The notes under the pieces were generated by a model that saw nothing but the letters and a program-made list of their open reading frames with translations, searched no databases and was not told the DNA's origin. Shown one piece after another: positions 1 through 9,239 of a stretch of DNA of 64,000 nt. The number at the start of each line of letters is the position of its first letter. The first letter of the stretch is position 1. Source of the stretch: Rhizobium mongolense subsp. loessense (GTDB lineage Bacteria > Pseudomonadota > Alphaproteobacteria > Rhizobiales > Rhizobiaceae); NCBI RefSeq assembly GCF_900099775.1, contig NZ_FMTM01000008.1, positions 248,001 through 312,000 on the forward strand. The letters are read 5' to 3'. Both the position numbers and the translations under genes were made by a program.

Positions 1-1
1 G

Positions 2-982
2 ATTTTCGAGCGCAGCACTTACGACGATGGAAAGCCGGACACCGCAGAACAGGCGGCTGAGACGATCTTTCCCACCGCATGGCGCGTCAGCGTGATCGAA
101 GGCGATGTTTCCTTCGTGAACTGGATCGAGCAGTATCACTTCATCAGCGACAACGACACGATGACTGTGACGACGACCGGCTCGGAGGCAACCGTGCTGA
201 CGGGCGGCAATGCCGCCGTCAACCTTGCCTCCTTCCTCGGGATCGGCATGCAGTACGACCTGATCATCGTCGGCGGCGACATTCTCGACATGAATGTCAT
301 TTCGCAGATTGCCCTGCTCTATGACAACGACTGGGTGCGCACCGAGGACGGGGCTCCGGGTGCCACCGTGCAATCCGGCAACAATCTGATCTGGAACCTC
401 GCATCCATCCACAACGTCGGCGCAAACGACCGTTTCGAAGCGATGCCCGACTATGTGGTGCAGACGCAAAAGGCAATCGAGGACCGCGATGCGGCGATGC
501 CGTCGGGGCTATCGCATGACGGCAATTTCGAAGGTTATATCGGCCTTAACGTCCTCTACATCACCGGCAATCTCTACGATGTGAACATCATCAAGCAGGT
601 GAGCATCCTTGGTGATTCCGACGACGTGACACAGGCCGTATCGAACATTCTCGAGCACAACCAGGGCGCCGATATAAAGATCGACACGGGCAGCAATGCC
701 GTCGTCAACATCGCCCAGATTACCGATTACGACAGCTTTGGCCAGACGACCTACCTTGCCGGCCAGCTCTATTCGGATGCCATCCTGATCCAGGGCGGCC
801 TGGTGGAGCACGACACATCGCAGCCACGGCCGAACAGCGATCATCTCGTCAATGAAGTCATCGCATTCCTCGGGGAAGACGAGCCGCTTGGCGGATCCGA
901 GGACGCGGTCATCAACGCAGGTCATGACCTTTCATGGACGCTGGCGCAACCGGCCGACGTAATGCAAACCGTCGTCGCCTAA
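2..982 (+). CDS. Repeat-containing protein next to type I secretion genes (5' end outside window)
   Basis: The frame is open from base 2, so the N-terminus lies outside the window; the GTG at 92 is only an internal codon. About 326 residues are visible, acidic and rich in Asn, Ile and Val, with no membrane segment. Degenerate repeats recur: a Gly-Asn-hydrophobic block (TGGNAAVNLA, SGNNLIWNLA, TGSNAVVNIA, AGHDLSWTLA), each of the first three followed by a block such as YDLIIVGGDILDMNVI, LYITGNLYDVNII or TYLAGQLYSDAIL. This looks like a beta-repeat secreted protein. It ends 22 bp before a type I secretion ATPase on the same strand, so it is probably a substrate or accessory of that system. That role is inferred from position and repeats; I do not recognise a named family. 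Confidence 0.75.
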   Translation: MFERSTYDDGKPDTAEQAAETIFPTAWRVSVIEGDVSFVNWIEQYHFISDNDTMTVTTTGSEATVLTGGNAAVNLASFLGIGMQYDLIIVGGDILDMNVISQIALLYDNDWVRTEDGAPGATVQSGNNLIWNLASIHNVGANDRFEAMPDYVVQTQKAIEDRDAAMPSGLSHDGNFEGYIGLNVLYITGNLYDVNIIKQVSILGDSDDVTQAVSNILEHNQGADIKIDTGSNAVVNIAQITDYDSFGQTTYLAGQLYSDAILIQGGLVEHDTSQPRPNSDHLVNEVIAFLGEDEPLGGSEDAVINAGHDLSWTLAQPADVMQTVVA

Positions 983-1004
983 CCGAGCCAGAGGGAGACG
1001 TTAC

Positions 1005-3269
1005 GTGAACCATATTTCAAAACAGACGCTTGCCGCCGACCGCTCGCTCAGATTTGGCAGTACCGGCCGCGTCGACGAAACGGTGACGGGCGCCTGCATG
1101 TCGGCGATCGACGAAGCCGTTGCGAGCCTGCGGAAGCTCACGGAGAACCGCACGGCGCCGGCGCAGTCCGTTTCGACCGCCGAGCCGAAGGCCGAAAAAG
1201 CCCCTGAGCCGATCGAAAATCCAGCCGAGGAGACGGCCCCGCTGATCCCGCTAAGCTCGCGAGCCGTCTCAGGTCCTGAGCGCTCGGCGGAACAGGCGAA
1301 GGCCGGGGAAACCGTTGCCAAGACAACGCCTGACACGCCGATCGTGCCGCTCGAGACGCCAGGTGATCAGAGCGAGGCAAAGGCCAATCCCGCAATTCCT
1401 TTCGCCAAGACGATCGACGGCAATCGCGGGCCAATCAGGGAGAACGAGCGCCGCCAGCGCAACGACGGCGGCAACAACGGCAAGACCCCCGATTTTGGCG
1501 GTGGCGGCGGTGGCGGCGGTGGCGGCGCCAGCTTCCACAAGCGCAGCGAACCGGTGAACTTTGCCGTCAGCCTCGCAAGGGGTATCGCAGCTGTCCGGCG
1601 CAACATGGTCATCGTCATGGCCTTCACGATCGCCATCAATGTATTGCTTCTTGCGATCCCTCTCTATCTCTTTCAGATTTCCGACCGCGTGCTGACGAGC
1701 CGTTCGATCGATACACTGGTGATGCTCACGGTTGCCGTTCTAGGCGCCGTCATCCTGCAGGCCTTCATGGATTCGATCCGGCGCTTCATTCTGATGCGCA
1801 CGGCGGTCGAGCTCGAAGTGCAACTCGGGGCGCCGATCCTGAGTGCCGCCGCTCGCGCATCGCTGCATGGCAACGGCAGGGACTACCAGACGTTGCAGGA
1901 TCTGCAGCAACTACGGTCCTTCCTGACCTCGGGCACGCTCATCGCCTTTCTCGATGCACCGCTGATGCCGCTCTTCGTCGTCGTTGTCTATATGGTGCAT
2001 CCACATCTCGGTCTCATCATTTTGACCTGCTGCGCAGTGCTCTTCGTCATTGCCTATTTGAACCAGAAGTTCACGGCCCGGCAGTTCGCCGAGGCGAACG
2101 GCTATCTCAGCCGTGCGAACTTCCACCTCGATTCCATGTCGCGCAACTCGCAGATCATCAATGCGCTCGCCATGATCCCCGAGGCGGTGAAAATGTGGGG
2201 CCGCGAGACGGCCGGCTCGCTGAAATCGCACGTCTCGGCGCAGGACCGGAATATCGTCTTTTCGGGCGTCTCGAAGGCCTGCCGCATGATCACGCAGGTC
2301 GCACTGCTCGGCTGGGGCGCGCATCTGTCGCTTTCGGGCGAGATGACGGGCGGCATGGTAATTGCAGCCTCGATCGTTTCGGGCCGTGCCCTGGCGCCGA
2401 TCGAAGGTGCAATCGAAGGCTGGCAGCAGTTCAACAAGTCGGCGTCTGCCTTCGGCAGGATCAAGCAGCTGCTGATCACCTCGCCGCTGAACTTCCCGCG
2501 GCTGCGGCTGCCCAACCCGGAAGGCCGGCTGGATGTCGAGCGCATTCTCTTCGTACCGCCGCCGCAGAAGAAGGTGATCCTGAACGGCATCTCCTTCTCC
2601 CTGAAGAAGGGCGAGTCGCTGGCGATCATCGGCAATTCCGGCTCCGGCAAGACGACGCTCGGCAAGATGCTCGTCGGCTCGATCCTGCCGACCTCCGGCA
2701 ATGTTCGCCTGGACCTCATGGACCTGCGCAACTGGGACCAACGACAGTTCGGCGAAAGCATCGGCTATCTGCCGCAGGACGTTCAGCTCTTTCCCGGTAC
2801 GATCAAGGCCAACATATCGCGCATGCGCGACGACGTCGAAGACCAGCAGATTTTCGAGGCGGCCGTGCTTGCCGACGTACATGAGCTGATCGCGAGCTTT
2901 CCACAAGGCTACGAGACGATCGTTGCCGCCGATGGTGCGCCGCTTTCCGGCGGCCAGAAACAGCGTATCGCGCTTGCCCGTGCGTTCTTCGGCGATCCCA
3001 AGTTCGTCGTTCTCGACGAGCCGAACTCCAACCTCGATTCGCAGGGCGAAGCAGCGCTGGCACGTGCCCTGATCCATGCGAAGAAAAAGGGCATCACGAC
3101 GGTAACGATCACGCAGCGCCCCGCCCTGCTTCAGTGCGTCGACAAGATCCTGCTTCTGAAGGAAGGCTCCGTCGCCATGTTCGGCGAGCGTATCGAGGTC
3201 CTGGAAGCGCTTTCCAAGGGTAACGGCCCGCAGCCGCCGCGTATCGAAGGTAACGACAATGGTCAGTAA
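1005..3269 (+). CDS. Type I secretion system permease/ATPase (PrsD/HlyB-type ABC transporter)
   Basis: This is a 754-residue ABC exporter half-transporter in the inner membrane that would power one-step export of a C-terminally signalled substrate. It starts at GTG 1005 behind GAGGGAG. Membrane segments begin near residue 201. The nucleotide-binding domain has Walker A GNSGSGKTT at about 543-551, signature LSGGQ at about 647 and Walker B FVVLDEP at about 667. There is no C39 peptidase domain. The first roughly 195 residues are an unusual Pro/Glu/Ala-rich extension ending in a run of ten glycines near residue 170, where PrtD-type proteins have little. Its 3' end overlaps the HlyD gene by 11 bp, so the two are translationally coupled. 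The substrate is not identified; the upstream repeat protein is the obvious candidate. Confidence 0.93.
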   Translation: MNHISKQTLAADRSLRFGSTGRVDETVTGACMSAIDEAVASLRKLTENRTAPAQSVSTAEPKAEKAPEPIENPAEETAPLIPLSSRAVSGPERSAEQAKAGETVAKTTPDTPIVPLETPGDQSEAKANPAIPFAKTIDGNRGPIRENERRQRNDGGNNGKTPDFGGGGGGGGGGASFHKRSEPVNFAVSLARGIAAVRRNMVIVMAFTIAINVLLLAIPLYLFQISDRVLTSRSIDTLVMLTVAVLGAVILQAFMDSIRRFILMRTAVELEVQLGAPILSAAARASLHGNGRDYQTLQDLQQLRSFLTSGTLIAFLDAPLMPLFVVVVYMVHPHLGLIILTCCAVLFVIAYLNQKFTARQFAEANGYLSRANFHLDSMSRNSQIINALAMIPEAVKMWGRETAGSLKSHVSAQDRNIVFSGVSKACRMITQVALLGWGAHLSLSGEMTGGMVIAASIVSGRALAPIEGAIEGWQQFNKSASAFGRIKQLLITSPLNFPRLRLPNPEGRLDVERILFVPPPQKKVILNGISFSLKKGESLAIIGNSGSGKTTLGKMLVGSILPTSGNVRLDLMDLRNWDQRQFGESIGYLPQDVQLFPGTIKANISRMRDDVEDQQIFEAAVLADVHELIASFPQGYETIVAADGAPLSGGQKQRIALARAFFGDPKFVVLDEPNSNLDSQGEAALARALIHAKKKGITTVTITQRPALLQCVDKILLLKEGSVAMFGERIEVLEALSKGNGPQPPRIEGNDNGQ

Positions 3270-4605
3270 AAAACCGCAACCGGCCGGCAACCCAATCGAA
3301 TGGTACAGCGAAGTGCCGCGCTCCATCCGCTATCACAGCATCATCGGGCTCGGCGTCCTTTTCGCCTCCTTCGGCGGCTTCGGCTTCTGGGCGGCAACTG
3401 CACCGCTTGCCTCCGCAATCATCGCGCAGGGCAGCTTCGTTGCAACCGGCAACAACAAGATCGTGCAGCATCTCGAAGGCGGCATCATCAAGGAAATGAG
3501 CGTCAGCGAAGGCGATGTCGTCAACGAAGGCGACGTTCTCGTGACACTCGACCCGACGGCCGCGCTCTCCAACGAGCGGATGCTGAAGCTGAGGCGCCTA
3601 CGCCTTGAAGCGGTGGTAGCGCGGCTGCGCGCCGAGGCCCAAGGCGCCCGCCAATTCAAGATACCCGACATCGTCATGGCCGAGGCGAGCGACCCAGACG
3701 TCAATGCAATCATCCAGAGCCAGAACGTCGTCTTCCACAGCAAGCAGATCAAGCTGGAAGAACAGCTCAACCTCATCGAGAAGAACATCAAATCTCTGGA
3801 ACACCGCTTCAAGGGATACAACGGCCAGAGGGAAGCCTTCGAACGCCAGCTGGCTCTTCTGACAGAAGAGCGCGATTCCAAGGCTCGTCTCGTCAAGGTC
3901 GGCTATATGCGCAAGACCGACCTTCTGGCGATCGAACGCGCCATGGCCGACGCGCTGGGCGATATATCGCGGCTGACCGGCGAGCTCAATGAAAGCGAGG
4001 CGGAGATCGCCAAGTTCCGTCAGGAAGCGGTCATCGCCGTCAACTCCAACAAGCAGGCTGCACTCGACGCCCTGGAAACTGCCGAATCCGAACTTGACAG
4101 CGTGCGCGAGCAGGTTCGCGAAGCAGCAGGCGTCCTCGAACGCACGGTCATCCGCTCGCCGGTCAATGGCACCGTCGTGCGCACCTATTATCACACCGCA
4201 GGCGGCGTCATTACCACCGGCAAGCCGATCATGGAAATCCTGCCCGCGCATGTGCCGCTCATCATCGAAGCGCAGGTACTGCGCACGTCTATCGACCAGT
4301 TGCATGAGGGCCAGACGGCAGCCATCCGCCTTTCCGCGCTCAACCGGCGCACGACGCCGGTGCTGAACGGCAACGTCTTCTACGTTTCCGCAGACTCGAT
4401 CGAGGAGAATGCCGGCCAGCAGGTGAAGGATGTCTACATCGTGCGTGTCCAAATACCCGACGAAGAGATCAGGAAGATTCACGGCTTCCATCCGGTGCCC
4501 GGCATGCCGGCCGACGTGCTGATCCAGACATCCGAACGCACTTTCTTCGAATATCTGACGAAACCGATCACCGACAGCATGTCGCGTGCATTCAAGGAAC
4601 GCTGA
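3259..4605 (+). CDS. HlyD-family periplasmic adaptor of type I secretion (PrsE-type)
   Basis: The 448-residue membrane fusion protein would connect the ABC transporter to an outer-membrane channel. One transmembrane helix lies at about residues 27-48. It is followed by a lipoyl-like half (EGGIIKEMSVSEGDVV), a long coiled coil at about 110-290 rich in Glu, Leu and Lys, the second lipoyl half (SPVNGTVVRTYYHTAGGVI) and a beta-barrel C-terminal domain. This is the standard order of HlyD/PrtE proteins. It overlaps the ATPase gene by 11 bp. No TolC-type channel gene is present next to it or elsewhere in the window, so the channel must be encoded elsewhere. Confidence 0.93.
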   Translation: MVSKKPQPAGNPIEWYSEVPRSIRYHSIIGLGVLFASFGGFGFWAATAPLASAIIAQGSFVATGNNKIVQHLEGGIIKEMSVSEGDVVNEGDVLVTLDPTAALSNERMLKLRRLRLEAVVARLRAEAQGARQFKIPDIVMAEASDPDVNAIIQSQNVVFHSKQIKLEEQLNLIEKNIKSLEHRFKGYNGQREAFERQLALLTEERDSKARLVKVGYMRKTDLLAIERAMADALGDISRLTGELNESEAEIAKFRQEAVIAVNSNKQAALDALETAESELDSVREQVREAAGVLERTVIRSPVNGTVVRTYYHTAGGVITTGKPIMEILPAHVPLIIEAQVLRTSIDQLHEGQTAAIRLSALNRRTTPVLNGNVFYVSADSIEENAGQQVKDVYIVRVQIPDEEIRKIHGFHPVPGMPADVLIQTSERTFFEYLTKPITDSMSRAFKER

Positions 4606-4690
4606 TGGCAGCAGGCAACAAAGGAAAACAAGGCCTCCCACGGCGATCTGAAGTATCGTTTCACTAGAGGATCGACGGAGGGAGGCTTTC

Positions 4691-5182
4691 ATGGCGGCGA
4701 TGTCTGACGTGCTGCTGCGGGTCGGCCGCCTGAACTATGTCTGGACCAATACGGAAAGCCTGCTGATCTACATCATTGCCCACCTTCTCAAAATCCGGAA
4801 GGATGCGGCAATCGTCGTGTTCCTGACGCTCAACACGACACGGGCGAGGATCGACCTGGTCGAGCGTCTCGCAAAGCTGCATTCCACGCCCGCAGCAGAC
4901 CGCAAGGCCGTTCTTCACGCCATGTCTCGCATGAAGAAGGAATCCAAGATGCGCAACAAGTATAACCACTGCATCTACTCCTTCGACGACAAGGGCCAGA
5001 TCTCCGGCACGCAACTGATGCGCTTCGTCGAGGACGACAAGGAAATTAGCTACGGCAAGGTCGAGCGACTCGACGAAAAGGAGATTGCGGCGCTGGAGAA
5101 ATCGATCGCCGAGATCGTCTCGATCAGCCAATCGCTCTGGAGCTTCATCAACGCAAGCTCACATGTTTCCGGCAAGCTTTAG
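4691..5182 (+). CDS. Conserved hypothetical protein, 163 aa
   Basis: It starts at ATG 4691 behind a GGAGGGAGG ribosome-binding site and lies 85 bp after the HlyD gene on the same strand. The protein is mostly helical, with a Leu/Ile-rich stretch (LLIYIIAHLL) near residue 25, a basic middle (MKKESKMRNKYNH) and an acidic C-terminal helix. No signal peptide, clear transmembrane segment or catalytic motif is seen. I do not recognise a family. Codon use is like that of the neighbours, so it is probably a real chromosomal gene, perhaps cotranscribed with the secretion genes. Confidence 0.75.
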   Translation: MAAMSDVLLRVGRLNYVWTNTESLLIYIIAHLLKIRKDAAIVVFLTLNTTRARIDLVERLAKLHSTPAADRKAVLHAMSRMKKESKMRNKYNHCIYSFDDKGQISGTQLMRFVEDDKEISYGKVERLDEKEIAALEKSIAEIVSISQSLWSFINASSHVSGKL

Positions 5183-5312
5183 CCCCTGCACCTAACCCCC
5201 GGCGGCTAATCATATTTAATAGAAACGTTTCATCCGAACGGCATATTTGAAGCCCTGCATTTGCCCTTAGAATGAAGCCTCCCGAATGTGTTATGGGTAT
5301 TGGGAGGGGACC

Positions 5313-6986
5313 ATGCGCATTGACGTGATCGACACCGAGGCCGGCTTCGAGGCTGTCCGCGAAGACTGGGATCGGGTCTATATGGACGATCCTCATGCGC
5401 AGCATTTCCTGTCCTGGATATGGCTGAAATCCTATCTTTTTCATCGCAAACGCTGGTTCATCCTAGCGCTGCGCGAACGCGAGGATCGCTCTCCCTACGT
5501 CGCCTTCTTTCCTCTGCGTGTCACAACCCAGCATGACAAGAAGACGGGCTTCTTTTTCGATGAGATCATCATGGCCGGCAATTTTTCGGCCGACTATACC
5601 GGCTTCATCGCGCAGCCGGACTATGAGCAGCACGCGATCGCCGGATTTGCCGCCTATCTGAAACGGCAGAACTGGACGCATCTGAAGCTGGACTATTTCA
5701 GCGGCCCTCCGGAAAGGCGCGAAGGACTGGTTCGCGCGCTGCAAGGGCCAGAGGTGATGTTCCGCGACAGCTCCCCGCAAAATCCCGAAAACATAGACAA
5801 CTGTATCTGCCCGGTCGTCACGCTGCCATCGAGCTTTGACGACTATCTGGAACAGAAGATGAGCAGCCAGACGCGCCAGAAACTGCGGCGCTTCCTGCGC
5901 AAGGTCGAGGGCAACGACGACTATCGCATCACGATGGCAACGCCGGAAACCATTGACCGCGACCTCGATATTCTCTTCGAGCTGTGGCGCACGAAATGGA
6001 TTGGGCGGAAAGGCAAGCAACGCACAGAACGGCTGATCGGAGCGACGCGCCAATTGCTGATGGACAGCTTCAAGGACGGCAATCTCGATGTGCCGGTGAT
6101 GTGGTACGGCGACCGGCCGCTCGGCGCATTAGCCAACATCGTCGACCGGCAGAAAAAGTCGATCCTCTTTTACATCACCGGCCGCGACGAGACCTGGAAG
6201 ACGCCTTCGCCCGGCCTCATCCTGCATGGCTATTGCATTCGCAGGGCGATTGCGGACGGATTCAAGACATACGACTTTCTGCGCGGCAACGAGCGCTATA
6301 AATACATGTTCGGCCCCGATGAGCGCCGGATCAGTTGCACATTGTTCCGCACGCGCAGCGGCCGCAATCTCGGTAACGTGATCCATCCCCGCAGCATCCG
6401 CTTCGTCTACGACCAGGCGCTGCAAATGTACCGCGACGGCGCCAAAGCTTTTGCCGAAGCGGCATTCCGGCAGCTTCTCGAAACCGTCCCCAGCCATATG
6501 GGTGCGGAGTTCGGGCTGGCGAGCCTGATGTTCGAGAAAGGCAAGCTGCACGAGGCCGAGGCCGGCTTCACGGCGCTTATCGGCCGCATCAACGACCCGA
6601 ATCCGGTCTATCTTCGTCTTGGAGACACGCAACTCGCGCTCGGCAGCTACGAGGAGGCCGCGAGGACTTTCGGCCGCATCATCGAACGCTCGCCCTACGA
6701 CGCGCAGGCCCACTACAAGCAAGGCGTGGCACTGGCGGCGGCGGGCCGCCAGCCGGAGGCTGCACGCGTCTTCGCCATGGTCGAGCAATATAACTACGAC
6801 AATCCACTGCAGCGGAACTTCGCTGAAAAATCGCGCGAGGCTCTGCGGCGGATCGTCAGCGAAACCGAACAAGCCGCAGCGGCGCCGGTTGCTGTAAGCA
6901 AAGGACAGAAGACATCGCGACGGAACCAGACCGGCAGGGTTTCGGCAAAAATCGAGCGCGCAGCGGCGGAACTGGTGCCGGCTTGA
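5313..6986 (+). CDS. FemAB/CelD-like acyltransferase (GNAT fold) with TPR-like C-terminal region
   Basis: The start is placed at ATG 5313 because GGGAGGGG sits just upstream; an in-frame ATG at 5286 has no such site. The product is about 557 residues. Residues 1-370 look like the Acetyltransf_6 (CelD/BcsL, FemAB-like) family, with aromatic-rich segments such as HFLSWIWLKSYL, LKLDYFSGPP and a late YDFLRGNERYKYMFG core. Residues about 375-510 form three helix-turn-helix repeats (AEAAFRQLLETVP, HEAEAGFTALIGR, EEAARTFGRIIERSP) typical of TPR units. The C-terminus is Ala/Lys-rich. Family members transfer acyl or aminoacyl groups to polysaccharide or peptide acceptors; the substrate here is unknown. 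Confidence 0.8.
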   Translation: MRIDVIDTEAGFEAVREDWDRVYMDDPHAQHFLSWIWLKSYLFHRKRWFILALREREDRSPYVAFFPLRVTTQHDKKTGFFFDEIIMAGNFSADYTGFIAQPDYEQHAIAGFAAYLKRQNWTHLKLDYFSGPPERREGLVRALQGPEVMFRDSSPQNPENIDNCICPVVTLPSSFDDYLEQKMSSQTRQKLRRFLRKVEGNDDYRITMATPETIDRDLDILFELWRTKWIGRKGKQRTERLIGATRQLLMDSFKDGNLDVPVMWYGDRPLGALANIVDRQKKSILFYITGRDETWKTPSPGLILHGYCIRRAIADGFKTYDFLRGNERYKYMFGPDERRISCTLFRTRSGRNLGNVIHPRSIRFVYDQALQMYRDGAKAFAEAAFRQLLETVPSHMGAEFGLASLMFEKGKLHEAEAGFTALIGRINDPNPVYLRLGDTQLALGSYEEAARTFGRIIERSPYDAQAHYKQGVALAAAGRQPEAARVFAMVEQYNYDNPLQRNFAEKSREALRRIVSETEQAAAAPVAVSKGQKTSRRNQTGRVSAKIERAAAELVPA

Positions 6987-7258
6987 GGCCATGCTTTTTC
7001 ACAGAGACTGCCGAACCGATATACACTGGCACGCGCGGTACGCGATCCGCGTGGCGCTCGGCCAGAGAGCTTATGGGTTCGACGGAATGCACGCCAAGGA
7101 GTAAGCGCAGGGCAATTCCTCGACGACTGCGACATGCGATCCCCTGGAGCACTCGCCAGCAACACTTTTGGGACCGGCATCTTGTGGCATTTGCCGCTCA
7201 GTTCGGCTTTTTCACGCCGGGAGTTCCCTGTTCGCGCCGGGCGTGATATCAGCCGCGC

Positions 7259-8692
7259 ATGAACAAGACCTCTTCCTATTCCCCCATCCACGTCGTCGGC
7301 GGCGGGCTCGCCGGCTCGGAGGCCGCATGGCAGATTGCCAATGCCGGCGTGCCGGTCATCCTGCACGAAATGCGTGGCGTGCGCGGCACAGATGCGCATA
7401 AGACCGACGGCCTTGCGGAGCTCGTCTGCTCCAATTCCTTCCGCTCCGACGACGCGACGAGCAATGCCGTCGGCGTAATCCATGCCGAAATGCGCATGGC
7501 AGGCTCGCTTATCATGGCCTGCGCCGACAAGCATCAGGTTCCAGCGGGCGGGGCGCTCGCGGTCGATCGCGAGGCCTTTTCCGACGCAGTGACGAAGATA
7601 ATCAACGACCATCCGCTCGTCAGCGTCGTTCGCGAGGAAGTGACCGGGCTCCCGCCGAAGGAGTGGGATCTGGCGATCGTCGCCACCGGACCGCTGACAG
7701 CGCCGTCACTGGCTGCGGCAATCCAGGAAGAAACGGGTGCGGACGCGCTTGCGTTCTTCGATGCGATTGCACCGATCGTCTATCGCGACAGCATCGACAT
7801 GGATATCTGCTGGTATCAGTCGCGCTACGACAAGGTCGGTCCCGGCGGCACCGGCAAGGACTATATCAACTGCCCGATGGACGAGGAGCAGTATAATGCC
7901 TTCGTCGACGCGCTGATCGCTGGCGACACCGTCGGCTTCAAGGAGTGGGAAGGCACGCCCTATTTCGACGGCTGCCTGCCGATCGAAGTGATGGCCGAGC
8001 GCGGTCGCGAGACGCTTCGCCACGGTCCGATGAAGCCGATGGGGCTGACCAACGCGCATAATCCATCGGTCAAAGCCTACGCCGTCGTGCAGCTTCGTCA
8101 GGACAATGCGCTTGGTACGCTCTACAACATGGTCGGTTTCCAGACGAAACTGAAATACGGCGCGCAGGCGGAAATCTTCCGGATGATCCCGGGCCTGCAG
8201 AACGCCGAATTCGCCCGCCTCGGCGGCCTGCATCGCAACACCTATATCAATTCGCCGACGCTGCTCGATCCATCGCTGACCTTGAAGTCGCGGCCAGGGC
8301 TGCGGTTTGCCGGCCAGATCACCGGCTGCGAGGGTTATGTCGAAAGCGCCAGCGTCGGGCTGATGGCCGGGCGTTTCGCCGCCGCCGAACGCAAGGGCGA
8401 AGCGGTTTTGCTGCCGCCGGCGACCACGGCTTTGGGTTCGCTGCTTGGCCATATCACCGGCGGGCATCTCGTTACCGACGAGGAACCGGGCAAGCGCTCC
8501 TTCCAGCCGATGAACATCAATTTCGGTCTGTTTCCGGACCTGCAGCCGGGCTCGATCGTCAAACCGGAGGGCGTCAAGCGCTTCCGTGGCAAGGACAAGA
8601 CTATCCTGAAGCGGCAGCTGATCGCCAAGCGCGCACTTGCCGATTGCGCCACATGGCTCGGCCAGAGCGCGCCCCTTGCAGTGAGCGCCTGA
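7259..8692 (+). CDS. trmFO: Methylenetetrahydrofolate--tRNA (uracil-54-C5)-methyltransferase, FADH2-oxidizing
   Basis: The 477-residue flavoprotein makes ribothymidine at position 54 of tRNA, using methylene-tetrahydrofolate and FADH2. An FAD-binding motif VVGGGLAGSEAAW lies at residues 12-24. The conserved Cys in ELVCSNSFRSD (about residue 57) and the second conserved Cys in FDGCLPIE match the two catalytic-site cysteines of TrmFO. Length fits the family. The 270 bp upstream carry no convincing gene. It converges on a minus-strand gene with only 3 bp between stop codons. Confidence 0.96.
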   Translation: MNKTSSYSPIHVVGGGLAGSEAAWQIANAGVPVILHEMRGVRGTDAHKTDGLAELVCSNSFRSDDATSNAVGVIHAEMRMAGSLIMACADKHQVPAGGALAVDREAFSDAVTKIINDHPLVSVVREEVTGLPPKEWDLAIVATGPLTAPSLAAAIQEETGADALAFFDAIAPIVYRDSIDMDICWYQSRYDKVGPGGTGKDYINCPMDEEQYNAFVDALIAGDTVGFKEWEGTPYFDGCLPIEVMAERGRETLRHGPMKPMGLTNAHNPSVKAYAVVQLRQDNALGTLYNMVGFQTKLKYGAQAEIFRMIPGLQNAEFARLGGLHRNTYINSPTLLDPSLTLKSRPGLRFAGQITGCEGYVESASVGLMAGRFAAAERKGEAVLLPPATTALGSLLGHITGGHLVTDEEPGKRSFQPMNINFGLFPDLQPGSIVKPEGVKRFRGKDKTILKRQLIAKRALADCATWLGQSAPLAVSA

Positions 8693-8695
8693 GTG

Positions 8696-9166
8696 TTACC
8701 GATTGTTGGCTGCCGGCCCTTCGGCCGGCGGCAGCGCAAGGTCTGCGTCGGCGACGTAATTGCCGAGCAGCCATAGCGAAACTTCGGCTGCCTCCTTGGC
8801 GGAAGCGAATTCGAAAACGCCGTTGTGATGCGGGTGATCGAGGAAATCGATGACCAGGCCCCTTCCCGTTTCCGAACTAACGACGCGCACCCTGCCCGGC
8901 TCCAGCACATGGCAGGAGAAGTGGCGGTGCATATTGCGCATGAAACCCGCCTTGTTGTCGTGCAGTCGTACGAAAACCACCTGTCCGTCGGCCGTCGCCT
9001 GAAGCTGGCGGATCGCCTCGTGCGGGAAGGCACGATTGAATTCCAGGATCGCGAGACCAGTATCGTGAAGGCCCTCCTCATCCTTGTACTGTGCGGCCAT
9101 GCGGGTCGCGACGAAGGCCAGGAAGACCACAAGGGCAAAAATGACGGACCAGACGATCATGCTCAA
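8696..9166 (-). CDS. Membrane-anchored conserved hypothetical protein, 156 aa
   Basis: One N-terminal membrane helix (residues about 2-20, VWSVIFALVVFLAFVA) is followed by a soluble domain rich in His and Asp, with segments QVVFVRLHDNKAGFMRN and VIDFLDHPHHNGVF. The start could be either of two Met codons two residues apart. The gene lies between trmFO (convergent) and the complex I assembly-factor/sec cluster, 73 bp downstream of the phytoene-synthase-like gene on the same strand. I do not recognise a domain. Its codon use is typical of the chromosome. Confidence 0.7.
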   Translation of the reverse strand: MSMIVWSVIFALVVFLAFVATRMAAQYKDEEGLHDTGLAILEFNRAFPHEAIRQLQATADGQVVFVRLHDNKAGFMRNMHRHFSCHVLEPGRVRVVSSETGRGLVIDFLDHPHHNGVFEFASAKEAAEVSLWLLGNYVADADLALPPAEGPAANNR

Positions 9167-9239
9167 CGCCGTTTTCTCCGATTCAGGCTTAGCGGTTGTC
9201 CGCTTATAGTGCGTGAGCCTTGCGCGAGTTTGAACAGAT

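Noticed and set aside
1911..3326. A 471-residue minus-strand frame opposite the type I secretion ATPase
   Set aside because: It is an antisense shadow in GC-rich DNA, rich in Arg, Asp and His; the plus-strand frame has all ABC motifs.
6987..7258. A gene between the acyltransferase and trmFO
   Set aside because: Short frames exist on both strands but none has a ribosome-binding site or recognisable sequence.
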